Position numbers and translations under genes: made by a program | Assembly (NCBI RefSeq): GCF_000344685.1 | Contig: NW_006920417.1 | Location: 836,141-900,140, forward strand | Direction: 5' to 3' | Length of the DNA stretch: 64,000 bases | Source: Gloeophyllum trabeum ATCC 11539 | Lineage: Eukaryota > Basidiomycota > Agaricomycetes > Gloeophyllales > Gloeophyllaceae | In this document: in pieces, positions 22,700-34,037 of the stretch | How the letters are laid out: every line of letters begins with the position of its first letter | Numbering within the stretch: the stretch's first letter is position 1 | Notes under the pieces: model-generated | What the model was told of the DNA's origin: nothing | Seen by the model: only the letters and a program-made list of their open reading frames with translations | The model's database searches: none

Positions 22700-24270
22700 A
22701 GTGCACCCCAGTCCATTATCTCTATGATTGTAGCCTAGATAGACCTGTGCAGTATACATTGGTCATTACTGTCTTCCTGGTATTCAAAGGCTTTCTCAAA
22801 GATGCTTGGGGTTTTGATGTCACTGCATCTCAATGAGTCGCTGGCGATGGGACATTCATTCTCAGGCCTTCAATGACATGCATTGCAATCGGTTTCGGAC
22901 GGTAGTGAGTGGCCCGATTCCGAATCACTGTGTGCGCCAGGCCGGCCTAAATTAGACCGGTAATGGGTCAATTTTGTACTTTCAGCCAAAAAGTGGTCGA
23001 ATAAGGTCGAAATAGCTTGCCGTATGGAAACCAGTTGGAATTCCGAACTTGGGCATTCCATACGATAAACGGTCGAATTCTGTCTGTTGAATCCGCAGCA
23101 GCAGTCATGAGAACCCACAGGTTGGAGTTCGAAGATCGGAATGATAGCCCCACTTGCGTCACTTCGTGACATGTTCAACTTGCCTCTGACCTCGACGCCG
23201 GCCCTTGCCATGCGCTCGCTGTTGCGCCGTCGTCGCCGCCGACGCCGCAGTGAGCAGCTCCGCTGGTATACATGGCCCTTCTTCCCCGGTGAGCGTGTAC
23301 TGTCGCAGGCTAGATGATGGCCGCGGTTCGGTCACTAAGGTGCGTCCATTGTCTCGATCCTGCGTCTCGACGAAGTCTAATACGTGTCTGTGTCGTAGGC
23401 CTGATAGTTGGTTGGTTGTTGTAAAGTGAGTATGGTACCCGTTGTACAATATGTTTACTGAATCTAAGATATCTCGACAGGATCGGTATATCAACCACCT
23501 TGCCGCCATCTCCAGTGTCGAGCTATGCGAGTACATGAGTGCTTCCTTGAGGCCGTGGTATGACTTCTACTGATCTAACATCTGGCAGGTAGTCTTTGTG
23601 TTGTTGCTGTTGGTAGGGATTTGAATAGGGAGCCCCGAGGAGGGGGGGCTGGGGGATGCATGGTTCAGGGTCAGGGCGGGTATGACACAGTTTGCTGTAC
23701 TATTCTACATAGAGAATATACATATATGTTGGTGCCTCAACTGCATTGCACACTGACTGCTAGGGGTGCCAAAGCCAAGGAATGGTGGTTTGCATGACCA
23801 GATGGAAATAGACCACTAAACGGTTGGAAAATGTCATTTTCGGCCGTTCTGAGGGGGGGTCGAAATTCACAATTTGGTGGGACAAAATGATATGGTGTCT
23901 TTCGTACGGTAAGCGGACAATTTCAGCCTTCTACCGACCGAAATTGATTTGTCTAGCGAACGAATATACCGGTCGATTTTAGACCGGTCTCACGCCCTCA
24001 GAGGAATCCCGCCCTGCGCCTCGACGATACGCGCGGGTGGCGAGACAAAGGAGGTTAACCGTACGGACGTCCAACGGACGTCTGCAGCAAACCAAGCGCG
24101 AGAGCGCCGCGCGGAAATCTCGATCAGTCATCGGCGCGGAGAGCTGCATGACGCGCGCGCCTCAGTCAGACATCCGTCGCCTCTCCACATAAAACCCTCC
24201 CCTCCTTGTTCAACACAACAGCAATTCCAAGCATCCCTCTCGTATCAAGACTATCGTACAGCCCGCCGCA
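22700..24270. other. Gene-poor interval after the NLR
   Basis: The first 130 bases still have the CG-poor composition of the NLR. After about 22,830 the DNA is CG-rich again. Splice-like signals around 23,170-23,560 could join short ORFs, but no protein family was recognised. The last 100 bases before 24271 are the promoter and leader of the SEC14-like gene. Confidence 0.4.
22939..23990. repeat. Pair of imperfect inverted repeats bounding about 1.05 kb
   Basis: The 24 bases at 22939-22962, read on the minus strand, match 23967-23990 at 20 of 24 positions. Both outer ends are themselves palindromes: AGGCCGGCCT at 22939-22948 and AGACCGGTCT at 23981-23990. The interior has no recognisable transposase. 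It could be a decayed element or a coincidence; no clean target duplication is visible. Confidence 0.3.
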
Positions 24271-25374
24271 ATGAGCACCTCGAACTCTGGCTACGACATC
24301 CTCGCAGGCCACCCCGGCCATCTCACGCCCGACCAGGAAACGGACTTGGAGAGATTCAAGCAGAACCTCAGCAGTGCAGGCCTCTACAAGCCGGGCGACG
24401 AGTCGACACCCCCATCGCACGACGACGCTGTCCTCCTGTACGTTTCATTTACCCTCACTCAACGAGGGTCGTCTCACAGACCATTCGCCAGGCGCTTCCT
24501 TCGCGCGCGCAAGTTCGACGTCCAGAAAGCGCAGAAGCAGTTCTCCGACGCCGAGGCCTGGCGAAAGGAAAACGACATCGAGAACCTCTACGCCAACTTC
24601 GACCCAGAGGAGTTCGAGTCCGCCAAGCGCTTCTATCCCCGGTGGACCGGTCGGCGGGACAAGCAGGGCGTACCGGTATACGTCTACCGCCTGGCGGCGC
24701 TCAGCGGGCCCGTCCTCAAGGAGCTGCAGGCAGTTCCTCAGGAGCGCAGGCGCCAGCGGATGTACGTCTTCTCCCCTCCCCTCTTCGCCGACCTTGACGC
24801 CATTGCCCCCGTAGCACCGCGCTGTGGGAATTCATGACCCGCTTCACCACGCCTCTCTGCACGTACCTCCCGCATCCCGGCGACCCGCCCGTCCCCATCG
24901 TGGCCGTCAACTCCATCATCGACTTCGCCGACTGCTCCATCGGCACGCTGTGGTCCCTCCGGAGCCACCTGCAGCAAGCCAGCACCATGGCCACCGCCAA
25001 CTATCCCGAGACGCTGCACACCGTCGCCGTCGTGAACGCGCCGAGCTACTTCGGAACCGTGTGGGGATGGATAAAGGTGCGCTCTTTCGATACTCGTTTG
25101 TCATCAATACCAGTGCTGAACGTGCGGGCAGAACTGGTTCGACGAGGGGACGCGAAACAAGATCCACGTCCTGGGCTCGGATCCGGGGCCCACGCTGCTC
25201 AAGCTCATCGACGTGGAGAACCTGCCCAAGATATACGGCGGCCAGCTGGACTTCAAGTTCGAGGACGAGCCCAACCTCGACGAGGACGCCAGGAAAATCA
25301 TTGGGGACAGCGTCCCTAAAGGCCCATGTCTATTCGTCGACGGCAAGGTGGTTATACCCGAGAGGACGAAATGA
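24271..25374 (+). CDS. SEC14: SEC14-like phosphatidylinositol transfer protein
   Basis: Four exons keep frame: 24271-24437, 24492-24761, 24815-25076, 25132-25374, giving 313 residues. The N-terminal helical CRAL-TRIO part shows TPDQETDLERFKQNL and LLRFLRARKFDVQKAQKQF. The lipid-binding CRAL-TRIO domain covers about 100-280, with RFYPRWTGRRDKQGVPVYVY, VNAPSYFGTVWGWIK and ENLPKIYGGQLDF. Sec14 proteins exchange phosphatidylinositol and phosphatidylcholine and couple lipid metabolism to Golgi export. Length matches yeast Sec14 (about 300). Several paralogues exist in most fungi, so whether this is the essential orthologue is uncertain. Promoter-proximal sequence has a CATAAAA stretch near 24188. 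Confidence 0.9.
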
Positions 25375-25724
25375 GGCTAGCTTCATCAAGGGGATTAACA
25401 TGGACGGTCGGTTCGGAAGGACATTGCATATTGACATGTACATTATAGATGTAGAATTGCTACTGTATTGCTACGTATAATACGCTGTCTTGTCTATGTA
25501 TTTGTACCGGTATCTTGCAAGTGGAACGTTCGAATGCAAAGAATCTTGGAACCAGACCAGGCGATAGCAATAAGAAACATGATAGTCCCGGGGTAACGAC
25601 AACAAATAATGATAGAACAAATAATGCAGGAACAAGATACAACAGACAACACATCGACTGAACACAAAGCATGCACCGGGAAAAGGCGACGCCGCTTCAC
25701 GACACTCACAATCCTGGGCCGGTG
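25375..25724. other. Convergent 3' intergenic region
   Basis: AT-richer spacer between the 3' ends of the SEC14-like gene and SCC2, with AATAAT- and ATAAGAAA-type tracts suited to polyadenylation from both sides. No gene seen. Confidence 0.5.
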
Positions 25725-28700
25725 CTAGGAGAAATCGTCTTCGGGTTCGGCAGTTACTCCATCCTCCATCCAGATATCAAGGAACTAGAGGCTAGGTGAT
25801 CAATGATCTGTTCGTTCTCACATATGTAATACGCACCCGAGCCCGCTGATTCTCCATATCCTCCGATGTGAGAATCGGCCGGAGAGCAAAGGGAAGACGG
25901 TCCCAAGAAATGGGATGTTCGTGCCGCTTGGTCGCAGGCTTGTCGCCCAACGCACTCTTTTTTCCAGGAACCCACTTAGAGCATTTTCTGCAAAGCCCGT
26001 ATATCAGCTCACGGACAGTGAGCAATGTGAGGAAACGTACTCCTCTGATAAGCCATACAACGTTTTCAGAAAGGCCTTGAGAAGCATAATCATGGCAATC
26101 ATGACGGAGGCGCGGAGGAGGGGGAGTTTTTCTTCTGGCATTGGGGCGACAGAGTGGGCTATAGAAGGTCCTTCAGTGGTGCTCAATGTCCCAGACAGGA
26201 CGACATTACCTTGATCAGATGATGCTAGAGTAGCCATGTCCACACCCTAAAGAGTGGGTGTAATGAGAAGACACGTCAACACGTACTATAATAGCTGACT
26301 TTACCGTCGGTGCTCCAGTACCCGCAGGTTCGAGGTGTGAGTTCCCTCGTAGCTGGGTTAGCAGATGCGAGGGCGATATCGATTCCACTAGTTGCATGCC
26401 GGCTGTGGAAAGGACCGAAGTCAGATGCTTGATCACTACGAGCACCTCCTCGATGGTCTTGAAATCTAAAGCAGCAAAATTCTCAGCCATGTAGCGCGTG
26501 AACTCGATTTCATCCTAATGGACATCATGGTTTAGATATTGCGGTCAATTCAACGAGCGCCCGGCATACCTGCGTGCATTGTAATGATGCCGGTACGTCG
26601 AAGACCTTCGTCAGGGCTTTCAGGAAATCAAGCTTGGTAGCTCGTTTTTCCCGTACAAGGGAATACCAGCGCTGCAGTAAGGCGGTTGGAGATGGATGCA
26701 AACGGAAGCCTTGCACGTGCCCCGGGGTCAGCTTCTTCTGATAGTCAAATGAAGCGCGAGCGCTGATGACATATCGAGCGTTCAGCAGAGAGGCATGCTT
26801 GGTGTGGAGGATATGATGTAGTGCAGTAGCACGACTGGCCAGTGAAGTATTCGGACTAGTCTCCAGGGCCACGATAACGGGAAAGGACTGTAATGGATGT
26901 GCAAGACCCTGCTTGATAGTGAAACTCAGGATATCCACGGCTGGTGCTTGCACCTGCGCATTCTGCGACAGGGCAGCTTGCAGAATGGGGTCCAGATATC
27001 GCTGAACCACCGCCGAACTGACACTATTCATTAATCCGCGTAAGCAACATTCATCAGAGCGAGTGCGAAGGAGACTTACCCGGAGTCCGCGAATCCATCC
27101 GTATTACCTATTAGTTCCTCCATGTTCACTTCTGATTTATTCAATCTCATTCTCGCATTTTCTTTTGAGGGTTTCAGATTCAAACCTAGCATCGATGTCG
27201 TGGAACTCACCCTTCTCTTTCGTGGAGTGCTTGGCAGCCTCGGAGACGAGAAAATCCTGAATAATCTTCAGCAGCCTAGCACGGGGTTCCTCTTCAGCAG
27301 CATTGAAAATAGCATCCATCACAGCTGCCGATGATTCCAACGTCATCAGTGTAGGCTGAGCGCGGAAAAGGAAACCTGTGATGTACAATTGGTGTCAGAG
27401 AAAAATGGACGTCGGGAGGATTGTGGCTCGAGACCTACCAAGACATTGCAGTAGACGACCCCGAAGGCCTGTATCCGAATGCTTCTCATAGAGTTGGAGT
27501 AAGCTAAGGTATATATGTTCAACTATTGACCCCTGGAAAGGTGTAAGCCGCCGTCGACTATACTAATAAAGCTTTTGTTACCTCGCTTATGGAATCAAGA
27601 TCGATCGCCAACGCTGGATAGATGATTAGGTATGTTGCATCCAGGCGTGGAGGTGCCCTACCTTCATTTTCTCTCCGTACACGGTCGAAGTCGCAATGTT
27701 CACCCAATAATGCAACTAGGAAAACCAGTATATTGAGCGCCCTGGCTTCCACAGGCGTCATCGGCTTTGAGACTGGTCTAGCAATGTGCTGCTGTAAGCG
27801 CGCTAGGGGAAGAACGTCAAAGGTGCCAACAGTAAGACATGTTCCACGTTCGTCTTACCATTGCAGGACTTTAACAGCGCGACGAGGCGCAAAAAGTCGT
27901 GGGTAAGATGGGAAACGACTGCACAAGCGCAGGCTACAGTCTCTTGCAACGTCTTGACAGGTGACTCCATAAGGACGCTTCTCACAAGAGGAAATATTAA
28001 TACGGACCTGCACACCGCCAGCAGAAGACGGTTTAATGATCATAGGCTGCAGCGCTTGTTGCAAATCGGCTCCAAACTGCGCCGCCGTTTTCGGCATATG
28101 GGGGATAGATGCCCTGAATATCTTCAGCAGGTAGTCGGAGGTTACTTGTTCTTCCGGCTACCATGCAGACTTGAGTTGAGATGTCATAATAAACGGGATA
28201 GTACTTACTGTTGCGGCGTTCTTGAGGTATGGCAAAAGCGTTGACGCATGGGCGCCCGACAACACGGCGGGATAAGCCGACGTAAACAGATAGATGGTCC
28301 GCACGCAATTCACGACCGACTATAAATCATGCAGTCAGTACAAATTCGTAGGGGTATGAGCACATGGGTCAAGACGCACGAAATCCGGCAGATCGGAAGC
28401 ATCCACTAGCCCGTCGATCAGCGTCTCGCACATTTCAGTGTACCGTTCGTGGAGTGCTGCGGCCTCAGAGCCAGTCTTGTCAGCCATGATTTTATGCAAG
28501 ATATCTTCCAAGGGGGACTGTCTATCCTTAAAGTTGGCGGCAACTCCCATGATCACCGAAACCTTGGACAAGAGAGCAGTCTTGTCACGAGGATTGACGG
28601 ATGCAGGTCGAGCATTCAGTGAAGAAGCAGTAGACTGGAACCAAAGTTCCTCAACAGTTTTCACGGCCAGGTCCTTTACGGAATCATCCTCGTCGAACAT

Positions 28701-31700
28701 ACGCAACACCAGTTTCGTGCATATATCAACTTTCCGAGGAAGATCTTCGATAACGGCGTAGAAAGATTTGAGAAGCTTGATGACTCGCTTTCTGACACCA
28801 AGACCAGTATCCTACAATTAGTCTATCAGCAACGTCGTAGATTCCAGACATATCTTCTTGGCTTACCGCTATTCGGTCGGCTATCTTCTGGTAATAGTTG
28901 CCTGCAACTTCCGGTGAATCGACCATATACTTGCCGATCAGTTCGACCGCAGCATCGCGTACCGCCGGAGAACTATCCAGTAGGTGGCTCTCAATAGCAC
29001 GGCGAACATTATCCTAGTGAACGCGGTAAGTGCCGCGACCGGGCATGGACTATAAATGAGCTCACCGATGACAAAATGGTTGGATCGCTGGTGACTATTT
29101 GTCCCAGTGCTCGCAGGGCTTTGGAGCGCATGAAGACCGGGGGAGCATCGAGTGATAACAAGATTTTGTTCAAGATCGGTTGGAAAGAGTTCTTGAGTCC
29201 TTGAATCGTACCCATCTCTTCGGCTAAACGGTCGACACGAACCACCTCATCCTGTGAACTTTACAAAAGTTAACCACTGCTGTGAAGATTTCGCGATTAC
29301 ACTTACGCGACATCGAAGACATCGGTCGCAGGGTCTTTCCAGACGTCTCGTAGGGAGTCCTTGACCTTGCGAGCAAATGGCATTATCTCCGTGCGATCAA
29401 CCTTGGGATCGAAGTCGTCATCATCTGGCTGCAACCACAGGCTTATCTGCTTTAGCGCATGGGCTAATTCTTGGCCAAAGGCGACGGCTGTGAGTTCACG
29501 CGCACTCTTCATAAGAAGATTCAGTCGAATTCAACTCCGGCGGGAGATCGAACCTACATCATATGCCTGGTCTTCGGAAGCCCGCTTGCACAGATGAGCT
29601 ACAACGTCGTGGTGGGCAGCGAGAAGTCTGTTCAACTGCTGGATGTCTCCCTCAGGAAGTATCTACAATGACGACTTAAGTTCTTGTCTTCATACGAGGT
29701 GAAACACCGATAATCACCTCGTCGAGGGGTCTCAACCCCATGGCTTTGCGATCTTCGACCCTACGGTACTTCAATGCGCTTGACCTCAACCGGGCCGCTA
29801 TGACACCCAAATGATCCAGGGCCATTGTCTTTGCCGCGTTGTTTTCGTTTTGGCTCGTCTTGATGTCGTCCAAGCAAGAGACCTGCGTTCAGAGTAATTA
29901 AACGTACGTCGTATCGCTTTGCTCCGTACTGACCATGAATTTGCATATTACACTCAATAGAAGGGCCGCAGCGGGCCACTCAGGCCACCACAAGACGACA
30001 AGTAAGTCTGATATAAGGTTATCGAAAATGGTCCTGTATTCCGCTTCATTTGAATTCTTTGTCGTTTTAGTCTTCCCGGATCTAGTACGTGTCCATGTCA
30101 ATAATCGTCATGCGACTCCTGAACAACAGACCTTTGAGTAAGAAAGAGAACGATAGTCTTGGCCACCTTAGTTGCGGACTCAAGGCCAGACATGTACACT
30201 CGAATTTCCTGCATGGCGTAAGAAATGTTCCTAAAGATAGCAGAACGAGTGCTGAAGTTTACCTCGTTGTCCGTATCATTGAGTAATGGCTCCTCCAGCT
30301 TCTCGTTGATACTCTCCTGGCGACGCAGCGCAAGAGCCTGTTGTCTGGCTTTGCCGAGCTTCCGTGCCTCCACCCGCACATCATGCGCGGACGTCTGTAC
30401 AAGTTGCAAAAGGAGGGCAGACACAGTACGGATAGAGCGCCCGTCGCGCAATCTATAAGAATATTTACAACTATAGAGTGATGGGCTGTGTCTCTGAACA
30501 CTTACCGGAACTGTCCAGCCTTTTGCTTGACGTCCGAAAGCTTGATTAATGAGGACAGAATCTCTTCGACAATCCAAGAGCGCTGATCTTCATGATTGGC
30601 AAAGATCTGTAGCATGGTTCAGACAAAACAAGGAGAAAAAGAATAATAACACGAACGCTGCGGATAAGAGAGAGGGCGTCCAGACGAAGACCCCTCATGG
30701 CACTACTCCCGAGCGTACTAAAGATTATGTTCTCCTTCTTTCCCTTGCCTTTTATTTCACCGTCGCTTCCGGTGTCAGCCACGAAGAAGGGTCCGATAGC
30801 AATATAGACAGCCTGGATAATTATGCTCTCCGACATAGAAACAACATCGGCACAGATAAGGTTGTTGACACGAGGTAGTACTGCAGAGAGCGCTTGAAAA
30901 GTTTCGCTCAGTAATTGTCTATGCTCTCTGGCGAGAGCCGACGACGTGTCGAGCATGTGGCGCAAAAGAGGATGCATCTTGCCATTCAAATCCGAAGCCG
31001 CCTCCACGAACGGGTAGAGAATCTTGGTAAGCTGGTTCTTGATAGTGCTGAAACATTCTGTGATTAACTCCTCGGAATACAACTTGGCAGGCATGTTAAT
31101 AGAAGCACGTTGGCTTTGTCGCAATGACAGTTGGATAACGCACCTGCTTCGGCAACCGATCGCTGGCAAGTAAGGCGATGCAACAGTCAGCGGCAAGGAT
31201 GCTGTCACGGGCAGTCTCTAACACGCTTGTCAAGCGACTCAAGTCAGCCTCAGTTACCTCCTGTGCTTCTTGACTTGCATCATCTATGATATCTTCGGAT
31301 GCATCGTTGGAACCAGCTGCACTACTTTGTCCAGCAGAGGTTTGCGAATCTGGCGCCTTCCGGGAGGCTTTGGAGGCCTTCTTTCCACCCTTGCCCTTGC
31401 TCGGTGACAATAACTTTCGTTCTGAGTTAGAGACAAAATTACCGAAGGGTTCAAGGTCTTCGCCGGCCTTAACATTCCGTTCAAGCATCTTGAGGATGCG
31501 TGATAGAGATGCCATGTCCAACTCGGCTACTCCACCCTTAGCGCGGGGTGTCCCCCCACCTGCTTCGCGGGCAGAAAGTCGTAGACGCTTAGTAGGACGA
31601 GCCACTTTGCCGATATACTTGATGAGCTTGCGGATAAGGTTCGGGTGCAATAAGGGATGAGAACCATCGGTTGTGAGAGCAACGAAGAATTCAGAAGGTA

Positions 31701-33454
31701 AATCCTGGACGCTGGCGTCCGGCGGGAGTGCATCCTCTGCCTCGAATACATCTTCAAAAAGTGAGCTAAGTTTCTCTAATGGCACTGAGACAAAGGAGTC
31801 AAATTGAAGTTCGTTTCAACCCGTGGTAAGGCGTACCTCGATCGTCTCTATCGCCGGTCCTCTTCGCTGAAGATTTCACAGTATCGGAGACGCTCCTGGA
31901 ACCCTCGCCTTTGCGACGCGTCGGCGAATCGTCGACAGGCCCATAGCCTCCCAAATCGTCCTCGTCATCAACGTCCATTCTCGAACCAGGGGTGGACGTA
32001 TGGCGTTTAGACGATGGAGTCAGATAAGCCTTCGGCAAGGGGGGAAGTTCCACGTATGCATGAAGCCTCTTTTTCGATTCCGACGGCCTCGGTGCTGTGG
32101 CCTTCGGCGTCGCAGACTTAGGTGAACTTATTTGCGATAAAGTTGGAAGTAAAACGAAAGGCTGAGGCCTTGGGGTCTGCGTTGGAGACGCGTCTGAAGA
32201 CTTTTGAGACAGTTGGGTCAAAGGTGACCCAAAGGAGTCCGACGGCGGCATTCTCTTGACCGAGGGTGAACCTAATTGGTGTAGACTCTTACGCTTCAGA
32301 GGCGTTACCGCAGAAAGCTGATAGGGCGTAGGCGATGTCGGCGCAAGGTTCAGAGGATCAGGACTTGAGTGTGGTGCAGGCGACCGTTTACGACGAGGAG
32401 GTGTCACAGGTTCCGCATATACCGATGCTTCAGCTGCTTGTGGCCCTCTGGGAACCTGCGACTGTTTGGGCTGCTGTCGAGGGGGTTGCGTTGCGTGACC
32501 GATATATGCATGCTGCTGCAGAGGTTGCGGAGGTGGCTGATATGGGGGATGCAACCCCGTCTGTCGACGTGTCTGTACAGGAGGCGCCACATATGGCGTC
32601 TGGGTGGTAATGGGCGCTCTCCGCCCGACCTGTTGCGAAGAGTTTTGCCTAGGTACACTTGGGCCGGACGCGCTCACGGACTGTGTGGATTGTATGCGCT
32701 GTCCGGTTTGTGACAGAAACTCATTGAAGAATTCCTGCGAATCTTCAGGACGATACACGGGCCTCTTGGGCTTCGGTTTGGGTTCTACCAGGGCGAATGC
32801 CAGCGACGACGATGAAGCAGAGATACCTGGAGGCGGCGGTGTAGGGTAGGAAGCCGAGGGTGCGGTATGCTGGAATACGGAATGGGCAAATGCATTAGTA
32901 TGGTAACTAGAATGCGACGGCGATGGAGTCCAGCTGGCAGGAGTGTAATGAGAGTATCCGCTGATTCAAGTGTCAGATGTGGAGACTGCACTCGTGAATG
33001 ATGAAAGATAGTACGCACGAGCCTGACTCTCCCAGATATCTCACCGCGTCGTTCCTTGTATCAGCCCAGTACCCTCCATCGGAAGGAGCTTGCGGCTGAG
33101 CCAGATGACGAAACTCGTTGCTATATTCCGGAAAGGGCGCGTAGCTTGCTGGAAGACCTGACGCACCGCGGGCATTGTAATTAAGAGGTTGGATATAGGA
33201 GGGAGTATTAGCACTGATAGTTAAATTGCTCAGATGTCTTGCAACTAGTTTCAGTCAGTATATGCGTCCTGTAAGTATTGAACTGAGGGCTGCATACCAT
33301 GCGTGGACGGCGTAGTGGACGCGAGAGGGTATACATTAAATAACTTATGAGCATCCTGCACAGCGTCTGCCGCGTTCCTGCCCACAGAGGTATTTGGACC
33401 ACCGTAAGCTTGTCTATCCGCCTCCTGAGAAGGATACCAGTGACTCCCGTTCAT
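25725..33454 (-). CDS. SCC2: Cohesin loader subunit SCC2/NIPBL (Mis4)
   Basis: Large gene of about 7.7 kb with more than ten introns. The N-terminal third is Ser/Pro-rich and disordered, with [20 protein letters not shown] near 32,780. Then come [20 protein letters not shown] (about 31,780) and a HEAT-repeat body: [20 protein letters not shown] (about 29,130), [20 protein letters not shown] (about 28,705) and [16 protein letters not shown] helices. The C-terminus has [20 protein letters not shown] and [17 protein letters not shown], then the last exon [19 protein letters not shown] ending at 25725. With Scc4, Scc2 loads cohesin and stimulates its ATPase. The start at 33454 is provisional: the first intron (about 33300-33240) could not be joined in frame with certainty, so exon 1 may differ. 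Domain identity is not in doubt. Confidence 0.88.
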
Positions 33455-34037
33455 AGCAGAGTTAGGGCAGTAACAAGCAAATCGAGGTAGACGCGCCTGC
33501 TGCCCGCCGCGACAGAACACGCTAATGAGACGCGGGTGAGAGGACCAGACGCGCGCCTTGCAGCCATATCCGGAGACCCGGCCCATCGCCAGGCCATCGG
33601 CCGACATCCCTCCAAATATGGCTATACCCAGGCCGACTTTCGGCTTCCGGCGCCTTCCGCACCGGGACGCGTCCCGGTCGCGTCGACATTCGGGACAGTA
33701 ATGTCATTGAACTTGCTTTCGATGACAGAATTCCCCGTGTATACAGCAGTCTTGGATTCTGGAAGGCTGAGCTTGGGCTCATTGACTTCGTTGTGCGCTC
33801 CCGGAGTATAATATGGCCGCCAGGCATGCTTGATATGTATGTACTGGAGTTACTGAACAGTGTGTGGTTCCGCTGCAGCCTCGATCGTGATGGTGAGTGC
33901 ATCACTAGAGATTATATAACGAACAATACAGTACATGACGCCTGTGGTGCAGGAGGGATACTACATGAGTTTCGTAGAGTATTTAATCGAAGACCATTGA
34001 AATATTAGGTGTCGCCTAGCCAGAAACATGCTATTTC
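33455..34037. other. Intergenic between SCC2 start and DUG2 end
   Basis: Both neighbours lie on the minus strand. ORFs in this stretch (for example 33522-33905, minus) have no recognisable domain. The part nearest SCC2 is CG-rich and carries the ACGCG cluster; the part nearest DUG2 is AT-richer and fits a terminator. Confidence 0.45.
33485..33678. promoter_or_regulatory. ACGCG cluster with an 18-bp palindrome upstream of SCC2
   Basis: Four ACGCG cores lie within 200 bases upstream of the SCC2 start (near 33491, 33532, 33549 and 33668). The last is the centre of a perfect palindrome, ACCGGGACGCGTCCCGGT, at 33661-33678. ACGCGT is the MluI cell-cycle box bound by MBF in yeasts, which drives S-phase genes. 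The regulatory reading is inference. Confidence 0.45.

Noticed and set aside
23159..23536. Possible small gene after the NLR with splice-like signals
   Set aside because: No consistent reading frame or family could be established; kept only as an uncertain interval.
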